Assembly: GCA_950022655.1 (NCBI GenBank)
Contig: OX465582.1
Location: 91,727,801 to 91,791,800 of the forward strand
Length of the DNA: 64,000 bases
Direction of reading: 5' to 3'
DNA from: Alentia gelatinosa
Lineage: Eukaryota > Annelida > Polychaeta > Phyllodocida > Polynoidae
Part shown: piece by piece, positions 22,141 through 33,430 of the stretch
Position numbering within the stretch: position 1 is the first letter of the stretch
Layout of the letters: the number at the start of each line of letters is the position of its first letter
The notes under the pieces: model-generated
What the model was told of the DNA's origin: nothing
Seen by the model: only the letters and a program-made list of their open reading frames with translations
Database searches by the model: none
Position numbers and translations under genes: made by a program

Positions 22141-22371
22141 TGCGGCCGTCGTCATCTTCGTCCGCCTCGTTGATCATCTCCTCGATCTCCTCGTCCGTCA
22201 GCTTCTCGCCCAGGTTACTCATGACGAAGCGCATCTCCTGCGTGGTGATGTAGCCGTTGTTCTCCTTGTCGAATACCCGGAACGCCTCCCGTATCTCCTC
22301 CTCAGAATCCGTATTCTCCATCTTCTTTGCCATCATGTTTAGGAACTCGGCAAAGTCCACAGTCCCACTTC
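22129..22371 (-). CDS. Calmodulin-like gene, exon with EF-hands 2 (end), 3 and 4
   Basis: This 243-bp internal exon encodes '[14 protein letters not shown]', a linker with the calmodulin signature '[10 protein letters not shown]', EF-hand 3 ([12 protein letters not shown]), '[12 protein letters not shown]' and EF-hand 4 up to 'RISYD'. Calcium-binding EF-hand proteins of this type are cytosolic sensors. EF-hand 3 has Glu at loop position 3, where Asp or Asn is usual. EF-hand 4 lacks its position-12 Glu here because that codon should be completed by the next, unseen exon. It joins the exon at 38762-38905 within a glycine codon (phase 1) and ends in phase 1 at donor GTAAGT. The length equals two vertebrate calmodulin exons together (107 + 136 bp). 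The acceptor (TTGCAACAG) is weak, with no pyrimidine tract. The identity is very secure as calmodulin-like; true calmodulin is less likely given the substitutions. Confidence 0.9.
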
Positions 22372-22434
22372 CTGTTGCAACGCATTTATGAAATCTCCAT
22401 AAAATTCTCATTCTTTTCTGTCATCACTCTTTCT

Positions 22435-22615
22435 ATCTTTTCCTCCCCTTTTTTATTTTTTTTCATCATATTTTTTTTCTTTTCTTTTTTTTTCTTTCTC
22501 ACCATTGGAGTGACCCATGGAAAAGCAGCACTGCTGGTGGCATTCGAACCTGGTAACATTCAGCATTGAGTTATCAATGGGTCATTGCCCATTGATGACG
22601 ACCCTATCATGCCCC
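22435..22615 (-). mobile_element. Possible tRNA-derived SINE with A-rich tail, just 5' of a calmodulin exon
   Basis: On the minus strand a B-box-like GGTTCGAATGCC (about 22541-22552) is followed by an A-rich tract (complement of the T-rich run 22437-22501). The layout of promoter-like head then A-rich tail suggests a SINE in the sense orientation of the host gene. No second copy with the same body was found, so this is tentative. Confidence 0.35.
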
Positions 22616-22829
22616 AGTCATGCCTCAGTCACACTGGCGTAAAAATATAGCGTTTTCCCATGTACGCACGTTAACGTTCGTTTAAATAATTTGAAACAAG
22701 GATCAACAGAATGTAGCAAAAATGTGGAGTCAGAATTATAAAAAAGAGATTTAAACTGGTCTCTATGCATTTTTAATACGTAAATGAACTTGGTAAATGC
22801 CACAATACATATAGAAGCGTACCTTAAAC

Positions 22830-23375
22830 GGGATTCACACGGTGGGATTCATGTACCTCACAGGCCGTTTGTCTGAGACAAATCCTGTTGAGATTCGGTA
22901 CTGGAACACAATCTCCTCGTGTGAATGACAGGCTTTCATTTTGCTGAGACAACATTTTTCTCTTGCAATTGTCGGCGACAATCGCCCCTAACAAGGAACA
23001 GAATCTCATGAGATGTTGACTTTAAACAGGTTTAAAATTTAGAGGGACATTTTGGTGAGACAAATGTATTTCACACGTTCTCCCCCAATCTGTGGGTCTC
23101 AGCGGTCTCAAATAACACCTATTCACACGGGGAAGTACCCTGAGTCGGCGACTGTGTACCCTGTGTACCCTGTGTACCCTGTGTAGGGGTGTAGGGGTGA
23201 GACTATGTACCTGTTAAATCTTCTCATGTGAATTGAATCCGCCATGTTCCCCTGAGACTGTAGAACACCCCAATCTGTGAAACTTTGTTCCCAGTTGGAA
23301 ATAGTAGCCGACTGGCGCAAAGGTGTGAAGTACACCAGTCTCAGGTCCATTTGTCCCACCGTGTGAATCCCATTT
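22830..23375. mobile_element. Family B element, copy 1
   Basis: Left end AACGGGATTCACACGGTGGG with ATTCATGTACCTCACAGG and GTTTGTCTGAGACAAATCC; right end CCCACCGTGTGAATCCCATT. These are inverted ends of about 20 bp. Internal CTGTGTACC units are repeated at 23152-23183. Other copies: 43335-43650 (with an array) and 60165-60680. Confidence 0.7.
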
Positions 23376-23379
23376 AAGC

Positions 23380-24480
23380 ATTGATGAATATTGAAAAACT
23401 TAATAGAACAAAAAGCAAAGCTTAGCTTTTGTGTTCTATTACGTTTCTTAGCATTCGCCATCGCTTATTCTTCTTTAGGTATTGAAGCATATTACCGCTT
23501 TCATTTACATAATAGAAATTCATAAAAATGAAATTTTTTAAAACTCATTCTGACACCACATTTTTTCCCACGTTCTTTTCACATTCGTTTACGCATTCCC
23601 ACTTACATTTACGTATCTCCACGTTTTGCCGCGTATTATGACGTATTTGTAGATTCCATAAAACGTAAACAAACGTAGATGTGCGTACACAGAAAGATGC
23701 CGCGTTTTACGCCATTTGACCGGGGCATGAGTGAGCTACTCAACCATGGGGCACCCATCACCGAGCAGTTCTTATCTGTAGGAGGCTCACAATGACGACT
23801 GCAAAGGAGGAAGGTGAAGCGGACACCTACCGCGCACACTCAGAGCAACGAAGTCTCGTGTGAGGGCACGAGACTTGAAAGCAAAGAGTCACATGTGGAA
23901 ACAGAGAGGAGCGGAAGTCAAGGGAGGAGGAGGAGGTGGAAAATGGTACCGGAGAACCTAGAATGGAGCTCGTTGGTTGGTCGGAAAATGAGAAAAAAAA
24001 GTTGAATTTTTTTTTCTCGGGGCATACACCATATGCATATATATATATAGAAAGATAGCTGAAATGAAAGATTGAAACATTGAAGCAGTTAAGGACATGC
24101 AATGTATAGTTTCAAAATTCAACATGCTGATTAAAGGTAACATGATCATAATAGTCATGCTTGAGGATAACTTTTGGAAAAAGGAGAAAAATAGGAAAGA
24201 AATAGCGAGTAACATGGAAAGATGTCATAGGTATTGTTCAGAATAATAATACACAGGGTAATAATAAACGAGAGGAATGTTGTCGCCAATGGAGTCTCAT
24301 TGTTATCACACTGATCGGCGACTGTAAAGAACATTTACGTGGAATTGGATACCCATCGATTTGTCTGTATTATGTTTCTTAGTTGTTGGGGGGACGGCGG
24401 AAGGCTCTCGCTACAGGCAATACCATCAGATGGTCCTAATGCAGTCTTCTTGTTGTTTTTACCGAGTTTCAGATTTCACC
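23380..24480. other. No gene recognised
   Basis: A palindromic stretch around 23400-23445 (AGAACAAAAAGCAAAGCTTA / TAGCTTTTGTGTTCT). The rest is AT-rich with a T run at 24007-24016 and TATATATATA at 24040. Frames such as 23123-23461 and 23827-24215 have no domain. Confidence 0.4.
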
Positions 24481-24527
24481 ATCTGTGGCCGAACAAACAT
24501 CAGACAGCCCTCTTAGCACCCCCCGAT

Positions 24528-24653
<126 letters not shown>

Positions 24654-24869
24654 GGCCATACCGGTTCCTTGTTGGATTAATTCCACAAGAGGGTGGGTGT
24701 GATTTTTTTCTTACATCAGATTGGCGACTTAAATAGGACTTTAGAAAAAAAGAGAGACTGGGGAGGGATTTTGTTTCAAATGGGCATCTTGGTTCATTAC
24801 GAGGATTTTATTTCATGTGTATAACGTAGTGGAGATTAAGATTGATTCAAATTTCCCCTATCGGGAAGG

Positions 24870-24912
24870 TGGATGGGTGGGGGTGGGGTGGGGGGGGGGG
24901 GGGGGTGGGGGT
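24870..24912 (+). repeat. G-rich run
   Basis: GGTGGATGGGTGGGGGTGG followed by about 17 consecutive G and a further GTGGGGGTG. This could form G-quadruplex. Confidence 0.85.
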
Positions 24913-24954
24913 GATACCATTTGTTATTAGGGGGTAAGGAGTGTGACGATGTGG

Positions 24955-25345
24955 TAACATTGGGAACTCTTGTCCAACACCCATTGAGTATTTAGAAAAA
25001 ATGGGGGATTATAGCACAAAGGTTAGTCAATGTGAAGGGTGAGATAAATTCAGAAACCTGTTCAAGTTTAGGGTCAGAGCTCGTATCCCATCGAGTTTGA
25101 ATCGCGTAGCAATTCACAAGGCGAAGCCGCGTGAATTACGTTGCGATTCAAAGGAGATGGGATTGATCTCCGACCATAAACTTGAATAGGTCTCTAAATG
25201 TATCTCATCCTTCACATTGACTAATGGGCTAACCTTTTTAACATAATCCCCATTGAGTATTCTTTTCTAAATACCCAATGGGCGTTGGATACAAGTTCTC
25301 AATGTTAGGTCTATGGGAAGACATACCAGTGGTGAAATATAAGGA
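24955..25345. mobile_element. Family T foldback element, full copy
   Basis: Long arms of about 180 bp: GGAACTCTTGTCCAACACCC at the left pairs with GGGCGTTGGATACAAGTTCT at the right, then AGGTTAGTCAATGTGAAGGG with CCTTCACATTGACTAATGGG, then AGATAAATTCAGAAACCT and the inner GATTCAAACTCGATGGGAT-type pair. The turn is CACAAGGCGAAGCCGCGTGA (25121-25140). Other copies: 25988-26235, 30127-30368, 32598-32818, 46885-47175 and 50935-51235. Confidence 0.8.
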
Positions 25346-25349
25346 GGGG

Positions 25350-25980
25350 GTGAGTTATGGTAGGATTCAGCGCGGGTGTATACCTCTAACTATTAAAGCC
25401 TGACTCTTAGCCTGCCATTAAATAACAAATACACCCTTATGACTTCCATATCAGAACGTCCGACACTTACTGAAGGGAATTCCACTGATCTAGAACCTCA
25501 TTACCACTCATTGTGTATAACATCTACTAAGAATAACTAGAACTGTTCTGAAAAATTATGAATTATATGATCAATACCTGTGAATAAGTTGGGTACTTTT
25601 TAAAAATCATATTGACCACTGGGGCTTACCTAAAGAGATTCACCAACAGTAGTAGTATCTCCAGGATGAATAAAAACATCTCAGTAAATAGAGGAGAAAC
25701 TGGAACAAGTGTCAAATCTTACAGATCAGTCCCTCTTCCAAAAAGAACAACCTTATCTACAGAGCCACAAGAATAGTTTCCTTTTTAGGACATGTACTGC
25801 CATTAATATAGTCATAACCACTCATTCCCTCACGGGTGAAGTGTTGGCAAGGATAAGATAGAGAAATGATTAAAATAGGTATGCTAAGTTCTCTGTAAAA
25901 TGTATATTGCCCAATTTGATTTGGACAGGCAGATTTACATCAATGACCTCATAACTGTAACCCTTTTCTTTGGGAAGAGA
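25350..25980. other. No gene recognised
   Basis: AT-rich sequence without a believable frame or a repeat shared within the window. Confidence 0.4.
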
Positions 25981-25987
25981 TAAGTCC

Positions 25988-26235
25988 TTTTATCTTACCC
26001 CTGTTATATTTCCCAATAGACTTAACTTTGAGAACTCGTATCCAACGCCCATTGAATATTTAGAAAAAAACAAACTCAGTGAGGGATCATGTCTCGATGG
26101 TTAGTCCATTAGTCAATGTGCAGGGTGAGATAAATTCAGAAACCTACTCAAGTTTAGAGTCAGAGCTTGATCCCATCTCATTTGAATCACTACGGAATTC
26201 ACATGGCTTCACCTTGTAAATTACTACGTGATACA
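25988..26235. mobile_element. Family T half-element
   Basis: TTATCTTACCCCTGTTAT, the outer left arm, then GGGTGAGATAAATTCAGAAA and the inner arm up to the turn CACATGGCTTCACCTTGTAA. The right arm is missing and an S element begins at once (about 26236). Confidence 0.65.
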
Positions 26236-26239
26236 TACA

Positions 26240-26595
26240 CAATATTAACTGGTTTCAGATACAAGCGGCTATATGCTCCGAGGAGTTGACACGTAGTAAT
26301 ATCCGAGCGTATGCGAGGATATTGCGAAGAGGCAATTCCGAGGAGCACACATCCGCTTTTATCTTAAACTAGTCTACATTGTATTTATTATCCACCTTTT
26401 CCTGACAAGTGACGCACTGATATTGATTAATTTAGGTGGGCACTATCTTTTTATATGCACTATTTTTCCGTTTGCGCCGGCTTTTGCCAGCCGGAGCATA
26501 CAACATATCTATATGCTCCGGGTACGTCTATACACACTCCCTATGTCTTTTCTATGGACACTTTGTATTAGGTGGGTAATAAAAGGTCTGACCCT
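26240..26595. mobile_element. Family S foldback element, copy 1
   Basis: ACTGGTTTCAGATACAAGCG pairs with CGCTTTTATCTTAAACTAGT; the inner pair CTCCGAGGAGTTG / CAATTCCGAGGAG surrounds ATCCGAGCGTATGCGAGGAT. A tail with TGCTCCGGGTACGTCTATAC follows and it ends in TTGTATTAGGTGGGTAATAA. Copies: 34305-34600, 61630-61975 and 63045-63560. Confidence 0.75.
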
Positions 26596-26894
26596 AAAGT
26601 TTTATAGGTCTCTTTCTCTATGGGAAGCGATAAGACCTTTAACCTAGGTATAGCGATGTGAGCTCATCCCATACAGATCTCCGAGATACAATCAATACTC
26701 AGCGTATCGGAGTTGCTCAAGCGAACTGCTGGTCCCGCTCCGCCACAAACCCGCATCTACACAGCCACGCCGAGAACCAGCGAGCGTATTAAGCTGGCTT
26801 CCGGTGGCAGCTAAGTAATGGCATTATGGAGGCGGGGTACTGGCGGTACAAGACGCCAAGTGCTGCTCTGCTGCGTTCCGGTCGTGCCACACCC

Positions 26895-28235
26895 AATCAA
26901 TGCAGAGCCTGTGCATCCCCCACCGCCTCCACTTACCTCGAATCTAGGACTCCCTCCTGTCCCCATTCTGTACCCCACACCACCCCCACATCTCCCACCG
27001 CCTCCACTTACCCCTAACCTGGGACTCCCTCCTGTCACCATTCTGTACCCCACACCACCCCCACATCTCCCGCTGCCTCCACTTACCCATAACCCGGGAC
27101 TCCCTCCTGTCCCCATTCTGTACCCCACACCACCCCCACATCTACCCCGCCTCCACTTACCCCTATCCCGGGACTCCCTCCTGTCCCCATTCTGTACCCC
27201 CCCCCCCACATCTCCCACCACCTCCACTTACCCCTAACCTGGGACTCCCCCCTGTCCCCATTCTGTACCCCACACCACCCCCACATCTCCCACCACCTCC
27301 ACTTACCCCTAAACCGGGACTCCCCCCTGTCCCCATTCTGTACCCCCCCCCCCCCCCACATCTACCACCACCTCCACTTACCCCTAACCTGGGACTCCCC
27401 CCTGTCCCCATTCTGTACCCCACACCACCCCCACATCTCTCACCACCTCCACTTACCCCTAACCTGGACTCCCTTCTGTCCCCATCCTGTACCCCACACC
27501 AACCCCACATCTACCACCACCTCCACTTACCCCTAACCTGGGACTCCCCCCTGTCCCCATTCTGTACCCCACACCACCCCCACATCTCTCACCACCTCCA
27601 CTTACCCCTAACCTGGGATTCCCTCCTGTCCCCATTCTGTACCCCACACCACCCCCACATCTACCACCACCTCCACTTACCCCTAACCCGGTCCTGTCCC
27701 TATTCTGTACCCCCCACCACCCCCACAACTCTCACCGCCTCCACTTACCCCTAACCTGGGACTCCCTCCTGTCACCATTCTGTACCCCGACACCACCCCC
27801 ACAACTCTCACCGCCTCCACTTACCCCTAACCTGGGACTCCCTCCTGTCACCATTCTGTACCCCACACCACCCCCACATCTACCACCGCCTCCACTTACC
27901 CCTAACCTGGGACTCCCTCCTGTCACCATTCTGTACCCCACACCACCCCCACATCTACCACCGCCTCCACTTACCCCTAACCCGGGACTCCCTCCTGTCC
28001 CCATTCTGTACCCCACACCACCCCCACATCTCCCACCGCCTCCACTTACCCCTATCCCGGGACTCCCTCCTGTCCCCATTCTGTACCCCACACCACCCCC
28101 ACATCTCCCACCGCCTTCACTTACCCCTAACCCGGGACTCCCTCCTGTCCCCATTCTGTACCCCACACCACCCCCACATCTCCCACCGCCTTCACTTACC
28201 CCTAACCCTGCACTCCCTCCTATCCCTATGCCATT
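26895..28235. repeat. About 75-bp minisatellite, about 18 copies
   Basis: The unit contains CCTCCACTTACCCCTAAC, CTGGGACTCCCTCCTGTC, CCCATTCTGTACCCCACACC and ACCCCCACATCTCCCA. Most units are 75 bp, a multiple of three, so open frames of up to 144 codons appear on both strands (26811-27237, 27163-28166). They have no start-site or domain support and are artefacts. Confidence 0.93.
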
Positions 28236-28654
28236 CTATAGGGCACAGAGTAATTGCTAGTTCCGCCATCATCTGCCAGGAAATTGTAAGATAGCGTTAC
28301 TGTAGTCGGGGGACAACCACTGTTATCAGTTGTTATAATCTATAGATAATATTGAGACAAGGCTAAAACTCCTCCATGGCAAGCCTCCAAAAATATTATT
28401 GATAATAAATAATCAATAATTGGTCCCGTCACCTGGTGTTTTAGATGGTGTCGGAGGGGGGGGGGGCAAGATGGTCGCTTCCATTGCACAATGGCTATGT
28501 GCCCTACACCCCACACCACCCCACACCCATCTATCTCTACACGGAAAACTCCTCTGTATCCTTCCACCTTGCCCCAGGCATTGTTTAACGTATCCAGTCA
28601 CTGATCCAGCCCGTGCACTGCGTGGATACACTCACCTGACACCTCTTATCACAC

Positions 28655-28745
28655 GCCCCGCCATTGTTTATCATTTAGTATCCATCGTATACAAAGTAAC
28701 CATTGAGAATGTATGGGGACTCATTAACCCTATCAATACGCTACC
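28655..28745 (+). mobile_element. Family M copy 2 (partial)
   Basis: TATCCATCGTATACAAAGTA and AATGTATGGGGACTCATTAA, as in 12985-13100 and 55690-55810. Confidence 0.6.
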
Positions 28746-29027
28746 AGGTGAACAATGAATGCCCTGAAATATGCCAGCCTGGTGTCACTTCACTCGCTGT
28801 AGTAACCTGGTGATCCTGGGGTTATCCAATATTTCTTCATTTTACAGTAATTTTAGTTATATATCGACATTACAATGATGACATTATACCACAAGTTCTT
28901 AATAATGTTAACAATTATATAGTTTCACATAGGTATAAGAAATATCAAAAGTTTCGCTTTTTTTTAAATTAGAAAGTAGCAACTACTGGAATTTCAAAAA
29001 ATGATGCATCCAGGCATCATTGCGTAT

Positions 29028-29105
29028 TGAAAGGGTTAAACCACTACCCATTGTTCAAAAACAGCAAGACACCATAACCATGGTATACGGATTCAAATCT
29101 ATTAT
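29028..29105 (+). mobile_element. TTAA-type element end joined to a family M fragment
   Basis: GATGCATCCAGGCATCATTG then GAAAGGGTTAA at 29028 resembles the right end of the TTAA-flanked elements at 49533 and 58950. AAACCACTACCCATTG and GGTATACGGATTCAAATC continue as in family M. Confidence 0.45.
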
Positions 29106-29261
29106 CTACGGGCAAATTTATAGAGCCACCAAAAAACTATCGATTGTTGGATTTCTTACCCATGGTCATTAGTAATAATTTTTTTCCTAGAAGTCCCATA
29201 ATAGGTTTGGAAATGCCATAAATCATGGGTTGGTTTTCGGCCATTCATACACAATGGGCAA

Positions 29262-29720
29262 TGGTTTACAATGGACACTTTGTATTGGGGTGGATAAAAT
29301 AACATATCCGTATGTGCCGGGTATATGTCCATACAGAGTTCTTATAGATTTACTCTGGACACTTTGTATTAGGTGGATAATATAACATCGGTATGTGACT
29401 GGTATATGTCCATACAGAGTTCTTATAGATTTACTATGGACACTTTGTATTAGGTGGATCATATAACATATCGGTATGTGACTGGTCTATGTCCATACAG
29501 AGTTCTTATAGATTTACTCTGGATACTTTGTATTGGGGTAGAAAATAAAACATATCGGTATGTGCCTGGTCTATGTCCATACAGAGTTCTTATAGGTTTA
29601 CTATGGACACTTTGTATTAGGTGGATAATATAACATCGGTATGTGACTGTTATATATCCATACAGAGTTCTTATAGATTTACTCTGGACACTTTGTATTA
29701 GGTGGATAATATACCATATG
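29262..29720 (+). repeat. About 82-bp tandem array, about 5.5 copies
   Basis: The unit contains GGTATGTGACTGGTATATGT, CCATACAGAGTTCTTATAG, ATTTACTATGGACACTTTG and TATTAGGTGGATAATATAAC. The last part is the family S end, so the array arose from an S-element terminus, as did 63290-63560. The minus frame 29223-29462 is a repeat product. Confidence 0.85.
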
Positions 29721-29974
29721 CGTATGCACCGGGTATGGGGATAATAAAGCCTACCCCTTCCTCACCTCCCGCTCGAGGACGACCCGGCCGAGTTGACAGC
29801 CCGCTAATATCACTGTCAGGCGGGGGCAGGGTCATTGAACGGCCTGCATATACTTCTAACCAGTCATGCTCCAGCCTCACTGCACTGTCTAGTATGTCTT
29901 ACGGCTTTATGGCGGCTTTGGGCGATTGCCTGAACGTTGTAGGCCCTTCAGGCCTTGCATCCACCAACACCGAT

Positions 29975-30125
29975 GGTCTACGATAGAGCTCCCGATAGGC
30001 TACGACTGGAAATGGTAAAATCGTAGCCTATCGGAAGGTATTTGGAAGAGGCCTTGAATCGTAGAGCTCTGTCGTGATCCTATGGGTGAGTCATGCTCCA
30101 TGACTACGATTAACTACCAATAAGC
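29975..30125. mobile_element. Inverted CTACGATAGGC motifs, left part (family U)
   Basis: CTACGATAGAGCTC, CCGATAGGCTACGACT, AAATCGTAGCCTATCGGAAG and ATCGTAGAGCTC: the same short motif in both orientations. The element appears to resume at 30375-30500 after an inserted T half-element. Confidence 0.55.
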
Positions 30126-30126
30126 T

Positions 30127-30368
30127 ACTATAGAGGAAACCTATGAGCGTCTAGGGTCTGAGCTCGTATCCCATCGAGTTTAATCACGTAGTAATTCACA
30201 AGGCGAAGCCGGGTGAATTACGTAGTGATTCAAACGACATGGGATCGAGCTCTGACACTAAACCTGAATGGGTTTCTGAATTTATCTCACCCCTTACATT
30301 GATTAAAGGGTTAACATTTGTGACATAATCTCCCAATGTCAAGTCTATGGAGAGAAAAAATAGCAGGG
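30127..30368 (+). mobile_element. Family T half-element starting ACTATAGAGGAAACCT
   Basis: Turn CACAAGGCGAAGCCGGGTGA, then the right arm to CAATGTCAAGTCTATGG. The left edge ACTATAGAGGAAACCT is shared with 32598. Confidence 0.65.
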
Positions 30369-30374
30369 TTCAGA

Positions 30375-30500
30375 CAAAAGAGGCTACGATAGGCTACGAG
30401 AAATCCAACAGGTTGGATCTTATCGGCAGCTCTAAGATTGGTGTTTCTAATCGTAGCTTATCTGTATTCAATCGTGGGCTATCGTAGAGTCAATCGTAGA
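30375..30500. mobile_element. Inverted CTACGATAGGC motifs, right part (family U)
   Basis: GGCTACGATAGGCTACGAGA, AATCGTAGCTTATCTG, GGGCTATCGTAGAG and TCAATCGTAGAAAC. Confidence 0.55.
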
Positions 30501-30594
30501 AACAGGGTCGACTGCAACTTTCTCTGTCTCTGCCCTTGTACTCATCCCCACCCACTCCTGACATTAACCAACAGGATCCAATGTTCCCTCTGCC

Positions 30595-30820
30595 CTCTAG
30601 CTTATAAAGGAACTAACAATACCTATGTGCTCTAACGGCTTATAAAGGAAATAACAATACCTATGTGCCCTAACAGCTTATGAAGGAACTAAATATACCT
30701 ATGTGCCCTAACAGCTTATAAAAGAACTAACAATACTTATGTACCCTAACAGCTTATAAAGAAACTAACAATAACTATGTACCCTAACAGCTTATAAAGG
30801 AACTAACAAAACCCATGTAC
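30595..30820 (+). repeat. 39-bp tandem array, about 5.5 copies
   Basis: The unit contains CTAACAGCTTATAAAGGAAC and TAACAATACCTATGTGCCC. Confidence 0.88.
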
Positions 30821-31129
30821 CCATCCCCACCCCTCCTGACATTAGACCCAATGTTCCCTCTGTGTGGATCCCCCCCCTCCCCCTATGATCTCTACCACTG
30901 TCGTGCAATAGTCCACGACCGCCCACCCCACCGAAGCCTCGTGGATCAGTGGCTCCCCCTAGCCCCCTCCCCCCCTCACAATCACCGCGGAAGCCGTAGC
31001 AGAAGCCCGGTGACCATTTCCCCTGCAGACAGCTCCAGTCATGTGGGGTGTCGCCGGTCCAAGCCAGGCTATATCCTGTTGTGTCACGTCCCTATCCGGC
31101 CGCCCATGTGCTTACAGTGAGTCAGACTG

Positions 31130-31905
31130 GCTCCAGTCCCTGCATCCTATGGCTACTCCTCCACCTACCTCACCCCTCTTCACTGTGATACAGGCTCCAG
31201 TCCCTGCATCCTATGGCTAACCCTCGACCTACCCCGCCCCTCCTCGCTGTGATACAGGCACCAGTCCAAGCATCCTATGGCTACCCTCCTCACTGCGATA
31301 CAGGCTTCAGTCCATGCATCCTGTGGCTACCCTCCTCACTGTGATACAGGCTTCAGTCCCTGCATCCTATGGCTACTCATCCACCTACCTCACCTCTCCT
31401 CACTGTGATACTGGCTCCAGTCCCTGCATCCTATGGCTACCCCTCGACCTACCCCACCCCTCCTCGCTGTGATACAGGCTCCAGTCCCTGCATCCTATGG
31501 CTACCCTCCTCACTGCGATACAGGCTTCAGTCCCTGCATCCTGTGGCTACCCTCCTCACTGTGATACAGGCTTCAGTCCCTGCATCCTATGGCTACTCCT
31601 CCACCTACCTCACCCCTCCTCACTGCGATACAGGCTCCAGTCCCTGCATCCTATGGCTACCCCTCGACCTACCCCACCCCTCCTCACTGTGATACAGGCT
31701 TCAGTCCCTGCATCCTATGGCTACCCTCCTCACTGGGATACACTGGCTCCAGTCCCTGCATCCTATGGCTACCCTCCTCACTGTGATACAGGCTCCAGTC
31801 CCTGCATCCTATGGCTACCCTTCCACCTACCTCACCCCTCCTCACTGCGATACAGGCTTCAGTCCCTGCATCCTATGGCTACCCCTCCACCTACATCTCA
31901 AGTCT
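31130..31905 (-). repeat. Minisatellite related to the 53-bp array, inverted
   Basis: On the minus strand the units read GCAGGGACTGGAGCCTGTAT and CACAGTGAGGAGGGGTGAGG, the core of the 10862-12735 array, here with an extra GTAGCCATAGGAT. The right flank AAGTCTTTGATAATGAACAT and CTTCTCTGACTGGCCC matches the left flank of the first array. Frames 31369-31989 are repeat products. Confidence 0.88.
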
Positions 31906-31984
31906 TTGATAATGAACATTCATTATATGATTAATCACAATCAGAATAAAGTTTATTTTAGTATGTATCCTTCTCTGACTGGCC

Positions 31985-32085
31985 CATGAATCCTGTATCC
32001 CAGCGAGGAGGGTAGCCATAGGATGCAGGGACTGGAGCCAGTCTAATATCACCCCTCCTCGCTGGGGTACAGGATTCAATCCTGG
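31985..32085. repeat. Residual units of the same minisatellite in opposite orientation
   Basis: AATCCTGTATCCCAGCGAGG and GTAGCCATAGGATGCAGGGA read forward, then ATCACCCCTCCTCGCTGGGG reversed. Together with 31130-31905 this gives an array-spacer-inverted array layout. Confidence 0.7.
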
Positions 32086-32597
32086 GCTTGTTAGGCGTTA
32101 GGGGAAGTCCAAATGTTGCAAGGTAGATTTATTTCTTAATAATGTCTATAATAAAAGACATGAGCAAGTCTAACAGTTAGTCTACGGGGCGGGGTAGGTT
32201 GGGCTGAAGGTGGCTTCCCTGGGGCTCTCTCTGAACAGTGGGTGTAAGGACGGATATGTGGGAAATATGCGTATTGTGTTTCATTATCCATGGTATACCA
32301 GGACCTTAAGCCATTGTAAACGGGAAAATAGTCCATTTTGTGCTACAGAGCAAAACATAGTCACATTTGATATGATTTTTGATTTGGCAGTTCCTGTATT
32401 ACTACTCGTCAACCTCTCGTGGTTTACGGCCACAAAATGATCGATTATTGTCTATTCATACAATCACAGACAATGCTATGTCTTGAGTTATTTTATATGG
32501 GTTTGGCATGGATGGAAGTATAAGAATCTGTTATACACCAATAGGTGTGCACACAGGTATCGTCTAGATCATTGATACACACATAGATGCACATTCG

Positions 32598-32818
32598 ATA
32601 CTATAGAGGAAACCTTTGGCGAAGCCGCATCAATTACATAGCGATTCGTGTGAGATGGAATATAAGTTTAACCCTAAACTTTGACTAATGAGCCGACCTT
32701 TGTGACATAATCCACCATTGGGTATTTTTTAATTGAGTATTTGAGTATTTTTTGGGGCGTTGGATGCGAGTTCCCAATGTTAAGTCTATGGGAAAAAAAA
32801 CCAGGGGTGAGATAATGC
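32598..32818 (+). mobile_element. Family T half-element, second with the same left edge
   Basis: ACTATAGAGGAAACCTTTGG, GGCGAAGCCGCATC, then the right arm to CAATGTTAAGTCTATGGG and CAGGGGTGAGATAAT. Confidence 0.7.
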
Positions 32819-33007
32819 AAGTTCTCCAACCAGTAAGCCAGGGCACATATAGAGTGCCATGGTACTAGAAGGGAACCCCATTCCCCATACAGACTGCTCT
32901 TACCCAAATTAGGAGAATTAGGCTGGTGCCTCTAGACCCACATAGGCTTTTCGCAGTCGCCATATCAAGGCAACAATCAATAGGCGCTGAAAGGAGAGGA
33001 TCCGGGC

Positions 33008-33065
33008 TAATGCATTCCTCGGGCTAATGCATTCTGTGGGCTAATGCATACTGCGGGCTACCAGA
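33008..33065 (+). repeat. Short tandem repeat, three copies of about 20 bp
   Basis: Unit GGGCTAATGCATTCTGT with small variations. Confidence 0.75.
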
Positions 33066-33154
33066 TCTCCCTCAAGAAATCACAGAGCAGGTCATTGGAC
33101 ATTCACTGAGTACCTAAACAGGGGCCCTCTTTAGCCTACAGAGGGTTGATAATA

Positions 33155-33430
33155 TTATTATACACCTTTGTTCGAATGTCTATTAAATACTGCCTGCTGC
33201 TAGGGGTGCAGTGATAATAAATGTTTGTGCCTGCTGTGACTGTGATTTAACAAGTCATTAAAGTAGTTTTTTTTTATCGATTTGAGGTATACAATAAACG
33301 TCCTTACTGTGGACGAAATGGTTCTCGTTCTCGGTCAGTCGTCGAGTTTATACTGCTTTCCGCCTATGGCGTCAGGCAGTATGAAATCAATGGCTGACCT
33401 CGAGCAGGAATTGTTACGTCCACAGTAAAG
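33155..33430. mobile_element. Family O element with hairpin
   Basis: ATTATTATACACCT to GAGGTATACAATAA, then a hairpin 33303-33430: CTTACTGTGGAC pairs with GTCCACAGTAAAG, inner TTATACTGC with GCAGTATGA. The turn is TTTCCGCCTATGGCGTCAGG. Confidence 0.7.

Noticed and set aside
26811..28166. Long glycine/proline-rich open frames on both strands
   Set aside because: They arise from a tandem repeat of about 75 bp (a multiple of three) and appear in several frames at once; no start, domain or splice support.
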